This document shows positions 51,697 to 62,761 of a stretch of 64,000 bases of DNA, in pieces. The number at the start of each line of letters is the position of its first letter. Position 1 is the stretch's first letter. The position numbers were made by a program, and so were the translations under genes. The DNA lies in NCBI RefSeq assembly GCF_014635345.1, contig NZ_BMCU01000002.1, positions 1 to 64,000 on the forward strand, in the 5' to 3' direction. Source of the stretch: Rhodococcoides trifolii. GTDB lineage: Bacteria > Actinomycetota > Actinomycetes > Mycobacteriales > Mycobacteriaceae. The notes beneath the pieces were generated by a model. It did not search any database. It saw only the letters and a program-made list of their open reading frames with translations, and was not told where the DNA came from.

Positions 51697-52314
51697 AGCG
51701 CTGAGAGACCCGCGCGGGCCCTGCCCGCCACCGCACGTGGGCGGCGTACTCGTGCTGCGATCGTCGACGCGGCGGCGGACATGATGTACGAGAGAGGGGT
51801 CGCTGCAACGAGTCTCGACGACGTCCTGGTGGCGTCCGGGACCGGGAAATCGCAGATGTACCACTATTTCGCAGACAAGGCGGATCTCGTGATCGCGGTG
51901 ATCGAGCATCAGCGTGACTCGGTATTGAATGCGCAACCGGAGCTCGCGCGCGTGGGTTCTGTCGAGGGCATCACGGCGTGGGCCGACGCCGTCGTCAGGC
52001 AGCACACGGCGAAGGGCGGTCCGTTCGCATGCCCCTTGGGTTCGCTTGCCGCGGAGCTGAAGAACGACGCCACTTTTCGACCTGTCGTCGACGCCGCCTT
52101 TCGGCGATGGGAGCAGCCGTTGGCGGACGGTTTGACGGCGATGCAGACACGAGGTGACCTGGCCGTGAACGCCGACCCGTCGCGGCTCGCGGCCATGCTC
52201 GTGGCGGCACTGCAAGGGGGAATGTTGTTGGGGCGCATAGCCGGAGATGTCGCGCCGCTACGAGACCTTCTCGACGCTGCGGTCAGTCGCGTTGCCGAGT
52301 TGCGGGCGAAATGA
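51694..52314 (+). CDS. TetR-family repressor
   Basis: A 206-aa regulator: N-terminal HTH (RTRAAIVDAAADMMYERGVA, ATSLDDVLVASGTGKSQMYH, YFADKADLV) and a C-terminal ligand domain containing GPFACPLGSLAAELKNDATF. The latter resembles the TetR_C_16/LmrA-YxaF group, with conserved Cys. It has GTG 51694 and no leader. Matching operators at 51680 and 52351 make it a likely autorepressor that also controls the following membrane oxidoreductase genes. Confidence 0.9.
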   Translation: MSAERPARALPATARGRRTRAAIVDAAADMMYERGVAATSLDDVLVASGTGKSQMYHYFADKADLVIAVIEHQRDSVLNAQPELARVGSVEGITAWADAVVRQHTAKGGPFACPLGSLAAELKNDATFRPVVDAAFRRWEQPLADGLTAMQTRGDLAVNADPSRLAAMLVAALQGGMLLGRIAGDVAPLRDLLDAAVSRVAELRAK

Positions 52315-52350
52315 TGCGCACCCTTGACCGAGCGTCCGGAATCGACCAAG

Positions 52351-52368
52351 CTGTACCGGACAGTACAG
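52351..52368. promoter_or_regulatory. second TetR operator
   Basis: CTGTAC-CGGACA-GTACAG is a perfect 6-bp-arm palindrome 16 bases before ATG 52385. On its minus strand it reads CTGTACTGTCCGGTACAG, matching the site at the TetR promoter (TGTACTGTTCGGTAC) at all but one base of the shared core. Confidence 0.7.
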
Positions 52369-52384
52369 AAAGCGGGCAGACGAC

Positions 52385-53650
52385 ATGACCGATACGACGC
52401 ACAGGTCAAGGCCGCGTGGTCCTCGCTTCCGAAGCCCTCTTCGAGGGCCGTGGCTCACCTCGGTGTTCGGAGCGGTCCTGCTGATCGCGCTGCCCGTCGT
52501 CACCGTCACCGGTCTGCTGTCCTGGGTCGCCTACGGTCCGCGGTTCGGGCAGTCGATGCCCGGGGACGTCGCGTGGTTGCATCTGCCGTACTTCGACTGG
52601 CCGACGCGACCGTCGTGGATCTACCGGCTGAACCAAGGTCTGCACGTCGGGCTGGGGTTGGTGCTGGTGCCGATCGTCCTGGCGAAGCTGTGGTCGGTCA
52701 TTCCCAAGTTCTTCGAGTTCCCGCCGGTGCGGTCTCCGGCGCAGGCGCTCGAGCGCGTGTCGTTGCTGGCCCTCGTCGGCGGAGTGCTGTTCGAGATCGT
52801 CACCGGCGTTCTGAACATCCAGTACGACTACATCTTCGGGTTCAGCTTCTATACCGCGCACTACTGGGGCGCATGGGTCTTCATCGGTGGATTCGTCGCG
52901 CACGTCGTGGTCAAGGTACCGGTGATGGTGCGCACCCTGCGTGGTCGCTCGTTCATGGACGTGATGCGTCAGCGCGTCGCGGACACCGAACCCGAACAGC
53001 GGGACGACACGGGCCTCGTCGCGACCGACCCTGCTCCCGCCACCGTCAGTCGGCGCGGGGCCCTGGCGCTGGTCGGTGGGGGAGCGCTCTTCGTCGCGGT
53101 GCTCACGGCGGGGCAGACCACGGGCGGGTTTCTGCGGAACGCTGCGATCCTGCTTCCACGCGGACGCTCGTACGGAGACGGCCCGAACGACTTCCAGGTC
53201 AACAGGACGTCGGCGGCGGCCGGGGTCACAGCGGACCAGGTCGGTGACGGCTGGCGACTGACACTCCTCGGCGGCGACGCTCCGCTGGAGATGACACGAG
53301 CGCAACTTCAGGCCATGCCGCAAACCACCGTGCGACTACCCATCGCGTGTGTCGAGGGCTGGTCGACGGTGCAGACGTGGACCGGGGTCCGCCTACGTGA
53401 CCTGCAGGCAGCGGTCGGAGTCGACAGCATCGACAACGCCGAGGTGCAGTCGTTGGAGCGGGCGGGTTCGTTCAATCGCGTCACCTTCCCCGCCAACCAA
53501 TTCTCGGACGGAGATTCGCTTCTGGCCCTGCAGGTCAACGGCGTCGATCTTTCGCTCGACCATGGATTTCCGGCGCGCATCATGATTCCTGGAATTCCGG
53601 GTGTTCACCAAACGAAATGGGTCCGGTCGATCGAATTCAGGCAGGTGTGA
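52385..53650 (+). CDS. membrane molybdopterin-dependent oxidoreductase
   Basis: A 421-aa fusion. The N-terminal part has about four helices with histidines (LLIALPVVTVTGLLSWVAYG; LNQGLHVGLGLVLVPIVLAK; AHYWGAWVFIGGFVAHVVVK), like a b561-type di-haem domain. After another helix (GALALVGGGALFVAVLTAG) comes a sulfite-oxidase-type molybdopterin domain (TVRLPIACVEGWSTVQTWTG with the Mo-ligand Cys; FPARIMIPGIPGVHQTKWVR). Substrate unknown; YedY-like sulfoxide reductases are the nearest idea. The adjacent mod operon would supply its metal. Confidence 0.88.
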   Translation: MTDTTHRSRPRGPRFRSPLRGPWLTSVFGAVLLIALPVVTVTGLLSWVAYGPRFGQSMPGDVAWLHLPYFDWPTRPSWIYRLNQGLHVGLGLVLVPIVLAKLWSVIPKFFEFPPVRSPAQALERVSLLALVGGVLFEIVTGVLNIQYDYIFGFSFYTAHYWGAWVFIGGFVAHVVVKVPVMVRTLRGRSFMDVMRQRVADTEPEQRDDTGLVATDPAPATVSRRGALALVGGGALFVAVLTAGQTTGGFLRNAAILLPRGRSYGDGPNDFQVNRTSAAAGVTADQVGDGWRLTLLGGDAPLEMTRAQLQAMPQTTVRLPIACVEGWSTVQTWTGVRLRDLQAAVGVDSIDNAEVQSLERAGSFNRVTFPANQFSDGDSLLALQVNGVDLSLDHGFPARIMIPGIPGVHQTKWVRSIEFRQV

Positions 53651-53651
53651 C

Positions 53652-54173
53652 ATGACGAAATTCGCGAAATTCTACGGCGCCAACCCGTTGCATCTCCTGG
53701 CGATGATCTTCTGTTTCGTTCTCGGCCTGGCGGTTGTCTACACGGCCGGACCGATGACGTTCTGGAACACCGATATCTGGTGGCAGTCGATCGCGGTCTG
53801 GTTCGTCGGTGCGGCCGTAGCGCACGATCTGGTGCTCTTTCCGCTGTACGCGGTCGCCGACCTGTCGTTGCGGTCCGGGCTCGATGCCATGCGCGGCCGA
53901 CGTCGCTCGCGTCCGCCACTTGTGCCGGTGCTCAACTACATTCGCGTGCCCGTGCTGGCCACCGGGTTGACGTTCCTGATGTTCTTTCCCGGCATCATCG
54001 AGCAGGGGAAGGAGGCCTACGTTGCCGCCACCGGGTTGACGCAGGAGCCGTACCTGCTGAGGTGGATCGTGCTCGTCGCGGTGATGTTTGCCTCGAGTGC
54101 GGTCCTGTACGCAATTCGGTGCGCCATTGTTCAAAAACGGGGATCGAGCCCGGTTTCCGCCACCGAACGATAA
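53652..54173 (+). CDS. membrane protein partner of the oxidoreductase
   Basis: A 173-aa protein with four helices (LHLLAMIFCFVLGLAVVYTA; WQSIAVWFVGAAVAHDLVLF; YIRVPVLATGLTFLMFFPGI; WIVLVAVMFASSAVLYAIR). ATG 53652 lies 1 base after the oxidoreductase stop, so the two are one operon. A scattered His in the second helix (AHDLVLFPLY) could be a haem or quinone contact, but no family was recognised. Confidence 0.75.
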   Translation: MTKFAKFYGANPLHLLAMIFCFVLGLAVVYTAGPMTFWNTDIWWQSIAVWFVGAAVAHDLVLFPLYAVADLSLRSGLDAMRGRRRSRPPLVPVLNYIRVPVLATGLTFLMFFPGIIEQGKEAYVAATGLTQEPYLLRWIVLVAVMFASSAVLYAIRCAIVQKRGSSPVSATER

Positions 54174-54335
54174 GCGCTGGTCGGCTTCGAAACCACCGTC
54201 GCTCGATCGGTACTGACCCGTTATCGCCGTTACCTCGCTGCAGGTGGAAGAAGCGTGTGCGCCCTGGCACCATGAGAACCAACGCGTCGGTTTCAGGGCG
54301 TCGGTTCGATGAAATGATGTGGAGCGAGATCGAGA

Positions 54336-55547
54336 ATGAGCGTGCGTGCAATGACGGGTCGACGGCGGATGCGGATGGCGGCTCTACCCGTCGTGGTCGC
54401 ACTGGCGTTCTTGACCGGGTGCAGTCAGTCGGCGCCGGCCGCACAGGCTCCCGTCGTTCCCATCGACTCCAACCCGCTGTCGGAACTTCTCAAGCCGAAG
54501 ATCGAACTGTCCGCACTGGACGCCTCGGTGGGATTCTCGCCGGGTGATCCCGTGACTGCTCGTGTCGACGGTGGCCGGCTGGCCGCGGTGTCGTTGCTGG
54601 ACCCGGCCGGTGTGCCGTTGACCGGTGAGATCGCGCCCGACGGGCTGTCGTGGGTGAACACCCAGCCGATGAAGTACAACACCACCTACCAACTGCGCGC
54701 CGACGCGTACGGCCTCGGCGGCGCCACCAGCGCCGCGTCCAGTTTCACCACCACCTCACCCGGCAATTACACCAAGCCGTATCTGCTGCCGTCGGAGAAC
54801 GAGGTCGTCGGTATCGGGCAACCGGTCGCCATCCAGTTCGACGAGACCATCCCGGACAAGATCGCCGCGCAGAACGCCATCACCATCACCACGAACCCGC
54901 CCGTCGAGGGCGCCTTCTACTGGGTCAACCAGAAGGAAGTTCGCTGGCGCCCGCAGAACTACTGGGTGCCGGGCACCACGGTCGACGTGAACGTCAAGGT
55001 GTTCGGCCGCAACCTCGGTGACGGACTGTTCGGTCAGGAGGACGCGTCGACCAGATTCACCATCGGCGATGCGATCATCGCCACCGCGGACGACAACACC
55101 AAGCAGGTGACCATCAACATCAACGGTCAGGACGTCCGAACCATGCCCACGTCGATGGGCAAGGACAGTACCCCGACCGACAACGGTGTCTACATCGTCG
55201 GCGACAAGTTCTCGCACCTCGTCATGGACTCGTCGACCTACGGCGTACCCGTCGACTCACCTGCGGGTTACCGCACCGAAGTCGACTGGGCAACACGAAT
55301 GTCCTACAGCGGCATCTTCTTCCACTCCGCGCCATGGTCCGTCGGACAGCAGGGTTACAGCAACGCCAGTCACGGGTGTCTGAACCTGAGCCCCAGCAAC
55401 GCCAAGTGGATCTACGACAACATGAAGCGCGGTGACATCGCCGTCGTCAAGAACACCGTCGGTGGAACGCTTTCGGGCACAGACGGACTCGGCGACTGGA
55501 ACGTTCCCTGGGAGACGTGGAGAGCAGGAAACGCTTCCAGCGTCTAG
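54336..55547 (+). CDS. L,D-transpeptidase (Ldt, YkuD) lipoprotein
   Basis: A 403-aa exported lipoprotein (lipobox LTGC) with two Ig-like domains (PGNYTKPYLLPSENEVVGIG; EVRWRPQNYWVPGTTVDVNV) and a catalytic YkuD domain (DNGVYIVGDKFSHLVMDSST; IFFHSAPWS; SNASHGCLNLSPSNAKWIYD with the nucleophile Cys in SHGCLN). It makes 3-3 peptidoglycan cross-links and tolerates beta-lactams except carbapenems. Domain order and size equal mycobacterial LdtMt2/LdtB-type enzymes. The following gene is convergent, 3 bases apart. Confidence 0.93.
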   Translation: MSVRAMTGRRRMRMAALPVVVALAFLTGCSQSAPAAQAPVVPIDSNPLSELLKPKIELSALDASVGFSPGDPVTARVDGGRLAAVSLLDPAGVPLTGEIAPDGLSWVNTQPMKYNTTYQLRADAYGLGGATSAASSFTTTSPGNYTKPYLLPSENEVVGIGQPVAIQFDETIPDKIAAQNAITITTNPPVEGAFYWVNQKEVRWRPQNYWVPGTTVDVNVKVFGRNLGDGLFGQEDASTRFTIGDAIIATADDNTKQVTININGQDVRTMPTSMGKDSTPTDNGVYIVGDKFSHLVMDSSTYGVPVDSPAGYRTEVDWATRMSYSGIFFHSAPWSVGQQGYSNASHGCLNLSPSNAKWIYDNMKRGDIAVVKNTVGGTLSGTDGLGDWNVPWETWRAGNASSV

Positions 55548-55550
55548 GCC

Positions 55551-56375
55551 TCAATCGCGAGCGGACGATCCTGCGACGCTCAGTCCCAGGGCGGTGAGGT
55601 AACCCGTCGGGTCCACGCTGGCTCCACCGCGACGAACCTCGAAGTGCAGGTGCGGCCCGGTCGAATTACCGGTGCTGCCAACAGATCCGATGCGTTGGCC
55701 CGCAGCGACGGTGTCACCGACGTTGACGCCGACCGAGGACTGGTGCCCGTAGTACACCTCGGTGTTGCCGCTCTTGATGCGCACGAGATTCCCGTAGCCG
55801 TCGCCGTTGTCGCCTGCCTGCACCACGGTGCCACCGGTGACCGCGTAGATCGGGGTTCCCGAGTCCGCGGCGAGGTCGATGCCCTGGTGGTTACGTCGGC
55901 CGGCACCCGTCGGGTTGTCGCGCACTCCGTAGTTGGACGTCAGCCGGTACGCACCACGGTCGAGGGGTAGTCGCGCTCCACCGACGCCCACGGTCGCCGG
56001 GACGTCCGCGGACGGCAGGGGACTGGTGACGTCGGGAACGATCGTCGTGGTGTCACCGACGACGAGTCCGGCGACTTCTTGGATCAGCACACCCGTCGCG
56101 TCGAACACGGCGGCGAGGATGGCAGCGCGCTGTGCGGCGTCGATCGTGATGGCGGGGATCTCGAACGCAGACAGCGTCGTCAGGTCGAACGACGACAGGT
56201 CGAGGTAGGGCAGCAACGCGTCCAGCGGAAAGGCAGGCAGCGACGGCGGTGCCGGCGCCGCGATCGCCGCGGGTGGTGCGACGAACATGAGCGAACCGGT
56301 GACGGCCACACCCGCGACGACGCCGGATCCCCATCGGCGTCGGCGCGCGGTTCGTGTCGTGTGTTCCAGGCCCAT
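55551..56375 (-). CDS. M23-family peptidoglycan endopeptidase
   Basis: A 274-aa secreted protein. A signal segment (SGVVAGVAVTGSLMFVAPPA) and a Pro/Leu-rich spacer precede a LytM/M23 domain (YRLTSNYGVRDNPTGAGRRN, HQGIDLAADSGTPIYAVTGG, NSTGPHLHFEVRRGG). The zinc ligands (H-x3-D and HxH) are present, so it should be active. It cleaves peptide bridges during wall turnover. It is convergent with the L,D-transpeptidase gene; both belong to envelope remodelling. Confidence 0.9.
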   Translation of the reverse strand: MGLEHTTRTARRRRWGSGVVAGVAVTGSLMFVAPPAAIAAPAPPSLPAFPLDALLPYLDLSSFDLTTLSAFEIPAITIDAAQRAAILAAVFDATGVLIQEVAGLVVGDTTTIVPDVTSPLPSADVPATVGVGGARLPLDRGAYRLTSNYGVRDNPTGAGRRNHQGIDLAADSGTPIYAVTGGTVVQAGDNGDGYGNLVRIKSGNTEVYYGHQSSVGVNVGDTVAAGQRIGSVGSTGNSTGPHLHFEVRRGGASVDPTGYLTALGLSVAGSSARD

Positions 56376-56466
56376 CAGTTACCTCCGAGTCGACTCGCTG
56401 ACGGCGCGGTCGGGGGAGGGCAGGCGGCAACCAGCACGCGCAAGCCAGACGTCCTTCCCAAGAATT

Positions 56467-56518
56467 GCGACCGGCCTCCGGCCTTCTCGAGAGTTTACGG
56501 CCGGCCTCCGGCCTTCCC
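56467..56518. repeat. GC-rich dispersed repeat, two copies
   Basis: CGACCGGCCTCCGGCCTTC (56468-56486) and CGGCCGGCCTCCGGCCTTC (56498-56516) lie in the gap 56376-56726 before the M23 gene. A third copy lies at 57531-57557. Each contains the palindrome CCGG-CCTCCGG. The rest of the gap has no gene; its sequence GTGACGTAACGTGACC (minus, near 56580) may belong to the M23 promoter. Confidence 0.6.
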
Positions 56519-56726
56519 GCAACGTCTCACAAGCATCATGCAGTCACTCAGTGCGCACCTTCCCCAAGAGCGCCAAAGGTCACGTTACGTCACACGAGTA
56601 CCCATTGGTAACTCGAATGATGAATTACAACAACGTAATTAGGCGCTTCGCGCCTGTGCGCCTTTTCATACCTCCCGAGGTACTGCCTTGTTTCAGGACA
56701 TCGCGCACAGGTGCCGAAGGCACGGA

Positions 56727-56762
56727 AAAGGCCCCGGCTTCCTGTGGGAAACCGGGGCCTCT
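56727..56762 (-). terminator. tRNA-His terminator
   Basis: AGGCCCCGG / CCGGGGCCT forms a 9-bp stem with a 14-base loop. On the minus strand it is followed by TTTTCC, directly downstream of tRNA-His. Confidence 0.85.
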
Positions 56763-56767
56763 ACTCG

Positions 56768-56840
56768 GGTGGCTGACGGGACTCGAACCCGCGACAGCCA
56801 GGATCACAACCTGGTGCTCTACCAACTGAACTACAGCCAC
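56768..56840 (-). tRNA. tRNA-His (anticodon GUG)
   Basis: A 73-nt cloverleaf: acceptor GTGGCTG pairs with CAGCCAC, the discriminator is C (a tRNA-His hallmark), the anticodon loop TTGTGAT gives GUG, and the T loop has TTCGAGTCC. It lies just upstream of orn on the same strand in reverse order, without sign of an integrated element. Confidence 0.95.
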
Positions 56841-56889
56841 CATCACGCTTGCGCGCGGAAGAATATTAGCGTGCCGCGTGGGGCTACGG

Positions 56890-57501
56890 CTAATCGGTAT
56901 CGGCTGCGGGTGTCAACGACTCCACGACCGCGGCGATCTCGCTGCTCGACGGGCCGGGTTCGGCCACGAACACCGTGCGGCGGTAGTACTGCAGCTCGCG
57001 GATCGATTCCTTGATGTCCGCCAGGGCTCGGTGCGCCAATCCCTTGGGCGGCTGACCGAAGTAGATCCGCGGGAACCAGCGGCGAGCAAGCTCCTTGATC
57101 GAGCTCACGTCGATCATGCGGTAGTGCAGGTAATTGTCGAGCTCGGGCATGTCGCGCGCAATGAATCCGCGGTCGGTGCCGATCGAGTTGCCGGCCAGCG
57201 GCACCGTCCCGGGCGACGTCACGTGCTCACGGATGTAGGCGAGCACCTGCTCCTCGGCCTCTCGCAGACTGACCGTCGAGTTACGCACCTCCTCGGTGAG
57301 CCCCGACTTGGCGTGCATCGCCGTCACAACCTCGGGCATGGCCGCCAGAGCATCGTCGTCGGCGTGGATGACGATGTCGACACCCTCGCCGAGCACGTTG
57401 AGGTCGCTGTCGGTGACCAGAGCCGCGATCTCGATGAGCTTGTCCGATCCGGTGTCGAGCCCGGTCATCTCGCAATCGATCCACACAAGTTTGTCCTGCA
57501 C
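56890..57501 (-). CDS. orn: oligoribonuclease
   Basis: A 203-aa DEDDh exonuclease that degrades 2-5 nt RNA and pGpG. ExoI is in [20 protein letters not shown], ExoII in [20 protein letters not shown], ExoIII in [20 protein letters not shown]. Length and motifs equal other Orn proteins. The gene diverges from the DUF853 ATPase, as in mycobacteria (Rv2511/Rv2510c). As an Orn it may also close c-di-GMP turnover started by the GGDEF protein at 44926. Confidence 0.96.
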   Translation of the reverse strand: MQDKLVWIDCEMTGLDTGSDKLIEIAALVTDSDLNVLGEGVDIVIHADDDALAAMPEVVTAMHAKSGLTEEVRNSTVSLREAEEQVLAYIREHVTSPGTVPLAGNSIGTDRGFIARDMPELDNYLHYRMIDVSSIKELARRWFPRIYFGQPPKGLAHRALADIKESIRELQYYRRTVFVAEPGPSSSEIAAVVESLTPAADTD

Positions 57502-57530
57502 GGCTCCACAGTAGTGGGGGCTTGCTCAAC

Positions 57531-57557
57531 GACCGGCCTCCGGCCTCCGGCCTTCCC
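57531..57557. repeat. third copy of the GC-rich dispersed repeat
   Basis: GACCGGCCTCCGGCC is followed by an extra TCCGGCC unit and TTCCC, between orn and the DUF853 gene. It is the same sequence as at 56467-56518 with one internal duplication. It could form a strong hairpin in either transcript. Confidence 0.6.
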
Positions 57558-57614
57558 GGCTTGGCGTTAGTGTCTGCGGTGGACCCACGCACCCGACGAG
57601 AAGAGTCGAACTCG

Positions 57615-59270
57615 ATGAGCGAAGCACCCCAGAGTCCCGCCGATCGCGTGGCCGCCGCTCGCGCCGCGGCCGCTGCTGCAGCCGCCGAACTGGAGCAGGC
57701 AGAGAAAGAGGCGGCAGCTGCTGAGGCTTCGCAACCGTCGTCTTCCGGGGCTGCCGACGAGATCGCGGCGGGATACGCGTCCGACGGTGCAGCGCTCGAA
57801 CTGGGAACCGCCCTACTGGATGGCGCGCTGGCGCCCAGCGCGCGAGTTCGCATTCCGCTCGCGATGATGAACCGGCACGGACTGGTCGCGGGTGCCACCG
57901 GAACGGGTAAGACCAAGACGTTGCAGGGAATCGCCGAACAGCTCTCCGCTGCAGGCGTTCCCGTCGTCATGGCGGACATCAAGGGTGACCTGTCCGGCCT
58001 GTCCGCGGCCGGTGAGGACAACGAGAAGATCCGTTCTCGCGCCGCCGACACCGGCGCCGCCGATTGGCAGCCGTCGGCGTTTCCCGTCGAGTTCCTGTCG
58101 TTGGGTACCGAGGGGATCGGTGTTCCCGTGCGCGCCACCATCACCGCGTTCGGTCCCATCCTGCTCAGTAAGGTGTTGGCGCTCAACCCGACTCAGGAGT
58201 CGACGCTCGGACTCATCTTCCATTGGGCCGACACGCAGGGACTCGCATTGCTCGACCTCAAGGATCTGCGTGCTGTCATCACACATCTGACGAGCGACGA
58301 GGGCAAGGCGGATCTGAAGGGGATCGGCGGTGTGTCCTCTGCGACGGCCGGGGTCATCTTGCGCGCACTGTCCAATCTCGAAGCCGACGGCGGTGACACC
58401 TTCTTCGGTGAACCCGAGCTCGACACGGCCGACCTGCTGCGGGTGGGACCCGACGGCCGGGGCGTGATCAGCCTGTTCGAGCTCGGTGCACTTGCCGCGC
58501 GCCCGGTGATGTTCTCGACGTTCCTGATGTGGGTGCTCGCCGATCTGTTTCAGACGCTGCCCGAAGAGGGCGACATCGACAAACCCAAACTCGTCTTCAT
58601 CTTCGACGAGGCGCACCTGCTCTTCGCCGACGCGTCCAAAGCCTTTCTGCAGCAGGTGGAACAGACGGTCAAGCTCATCCGCTCGAAGGGTGTCGGCGTG
58701 TTCTTCTGCACCCAGCTACCCACCGACGTACCCAGCGACATCCTGTCACAGCTCGGCGCGCGCATTCAGCACGCGCTCCGCGCCTTCACCCCCGAAGACC
58801 AGAAGGCCCTCACCAAAACCGTTCGTACGTATCCGAAGACGAAGAACTACGACCTCGAGCAAGCCCTCACCACGTTGGGTATCGGTGAGGCCATCGTGAC
58901 GGTGCTGTCGGAGAAGGGAGCGCCGACGCCGGTGGCGTGGACCAGGATTCGGCCGCCGCGGTCGTTGATGGACACCATTGGAAACCCGGCCATCACGTCG
59001 TCGGCGTCGAGTGGAGCCCTGTTCGCCAAGTACGGCCAGACGATCGACCGCGAATCGGCGTACGAGAAGATGAATGCACGGATGGCGCCTCCGCCACCGG
59101 AATTGCCAGATGTGCCCGATGCACCTCCACCCGTCCCGGAAGGCCCGTCCGCCGCCGAGCGAATGATGAGCAATCCTGCGGTGAAGAGCTTCCTGCGATC
59201 GGCGGCCAGTGCTGCCGGTCGGGAGATCTCGCGGAGCATCTTCGGGACGGGGAGGCGGCGGAGGCGGTAG
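57615..59270 (+). CDS. DUF853 HerA-like ATPase
   Basis: A 551-aa P-loop ATPase. A coiled Ala/Glu-rich N-terminus (about residues 10-40) precedes Walker A (HGLVAGATGTGKTKTLQGIA) and Walker B (KLVFIFDEAHLLFADASKAF), with GVGVFFCTQLPTDVPSDIL and a C-terminal Arg-rich tail (ISRSIFGTGRRRRR). This is the DUF853 (HerA/FtsK-related helicase) family, function unresolved. It is the homologue by position of Rv2510c. ATG 57615 starts the first acceptable N-terminus. Confidence 0.9.
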   Translation: MSEAPQSPADRVAAARAAAAAAAAELEQAEKEAAAAEASQPSSSGAADEIAAGYASDGAALELGTALLDGALAPSARVRIPLAMMNRHGLVAGATGTGKTKTLQGIAEQLSAAGVPVVMADIKGDLSGLSAAGEDNEKIRSRAADTGAADWQPSAFPVEFLSLGTEGIGVPVRATITAFGPILLSKVLALNPTQESTLGLIFHWADTQGLALLDLKDLRAVITHLTSDEGKADLKGIGGVSSATAGVILRALSNLEADGGDTFFGEPELDTADLLRVGPDGRGVISLFELGALAARPVMFSTFLMWVLADLFQTLPEEGDIDKPKLVFIFDEAHLLFADASKAFLQQVEQTVKLIRSKGVGVFFCTQLPTDVPSDILSQLGARIQHALRAFTPEDQKALTKTVRTYPKTKNYDLEQALTTLGIGEAIVTVLSEKGAPTPVAWTRIRPPRSLMDTIGNPAITSSASSGALFAKYGQTIDRESAYEKMNARMAPPPPELPDVPDAPPPVPEGPSAAERMMSNPAVKSFLRSAASAAGREISRSIFGTGRRRRR

Positions 59271-59292
59271 GTCGCAGGGCTGGAGTCAGGGC

Positions 59293-60099
59293 CTACGACC
59301 CACCCAACTTCTTGTAGAAACTCCCGACGATGGGAGCGCTGACGAAGCGAGGGCTGTACTGGCCCGCCACCGACATCCCCTTCGACAGCAGCCCTGGCAC
59401 CACGCGCATCTTGTTCTTGCCCAACGCATCCAACGACAACTTGGCCGTGTACTCGCTGCCGATCCAAAGGAAGTCGGGGACAAGCTTGTCGACGATCGAC
59501 TCCTCGGACGGGTCGGGGGTCTCGGTGCGGACCGGGCCGGGTGCGAGGAGGGTGACGTTGACGCCCGTGCCGTGCAGTTCTGCGCGCAGCGACTCGGAGA
59601 ACGTGTTCACGAATGCCTTGGTCGCGGCGTACGTGGCGTTGTTGGGGATGGCCATGTTGCCGGCCGCGGATCCGGTGATGAGGATGCCGCCGGTGCCGCG
59701 GCCGATCATGCCTGGCAGCACGGCGAGCGTCAGGTCGTGCACCGCAACGGCATTGAGCTCCACCTGGTCGCGCTCGTAGGCGGGATCCAACCCGGCGATC
59801 GGGCCGAAAGTCGCGATACCTGCGTTGTTGCAGAGGATGGAGATGTTGCGCTCGGACAGTTCGGCGACGAGTTCCTGGCGCTTGTCGCGGTCGCTGAGGT
59901 CCAACACGCGCACCTCGACCTCGACGCCGTGCGCACTGGTCAGCTTGGCTGCGAGCGCCTCCAACAGCTCGCCGCGACGCGCGACGACGATGAGGGAGTG
60001 TCCGCGGGCGGCGAGTTCGGTGGCGAGCGCCTCACCGATTCCGGAGGAGGCTCCGGTGACGACGGCGCGGGCATCGGGAGTCGGCTTCGGAAGGCTCAT
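59293..60099 (-). CDS. cmrA: short-chain dehydrogenase, mycolate reductase CmrA-like
   Basis: A 268-aa SDR: NADP site VVTGASSGIGEALATELAAR, NNAG in ISILCNNAGIATFGPIAGLD, catalytic Ser in GGILITGSAAGNMA, YxxxK in NATYAATKAFVN. The C-terminal part (GLLSKGMSVAGQYSPRFVSA) matches the CmrA group (Rv2509), which reduces the beta-keto ester after mycolate condensation. The neighbours DUF853 and orn reproduce the Rv2509-2511 locus, which supports both the call and a mycolic-acid-producing host. Confidence 0.85.
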   Translation of the reverse strand: MSLPKPTPDARAVVTGASSGIGEALATELAARGHSLIVVARRGELLEALAAKLTSAHGVEVEVRVLDLSDRDKRQELVAELSERNISILCNNAGIATFGPIAGLDPAYERDQVELNAVAVHDLTLAVLPGMIGRGTGGILITGSAAGNMAIPNNATYAATKAFVNTFSESLRAELHGTGVNVTLLAPGPVRTETPDPSEESIVDKLVPDFLWIGSEYTAKLSLDALGKNKMRVVPGLLSKGMSVAGQYSPRFVSAPIVGSFYKKLGGS

Positions 60100-60113
60100 G
60101 TGGCCAGGCTAGA

Positions 60114-62679
<2,566 letters not shown>

Positions 62680-62689
62680 GATCGAAGTA

Positions 62690-62722
62690 TGTATGCAACG
62701 AGTTGCCTATGCAACCCGTTGA
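62690..62722. promoter_or_regulatory. PadR operator candidate
   Basis: ATGCAACGAGTTGC (62693-62706) is an imperfect palindrome (GCAAC-GA-GTTGC), followed by a second unit ATGCAACCCGTTG (62709-62721), 16 bases later. ATGCAAC/GTTGCAT is the PadR-type operator pattern. It lies in the 82-base divergent region between the PadR gene and the MFS gene. Confidence 0.6.
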
Positions 62723-62761
62723 ACACGACGCCGATGCGCGTCGGGGTAATAAGCTCCAGGA

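Noticed and set aside
54174..54335. A regulatory RNA between the oxidoreductase operon and the L,D-transpeptidase gene
   Set aside because: No stable conserved fold or known riboswitch core was recognised; it looks like an ordinary promoter region.
56768..56840. tRNA-His as a second integration site
   Set aside because: Neighbouring genes are the conserved orn locus and there is no integrase or repeat of its 3' end nearby.
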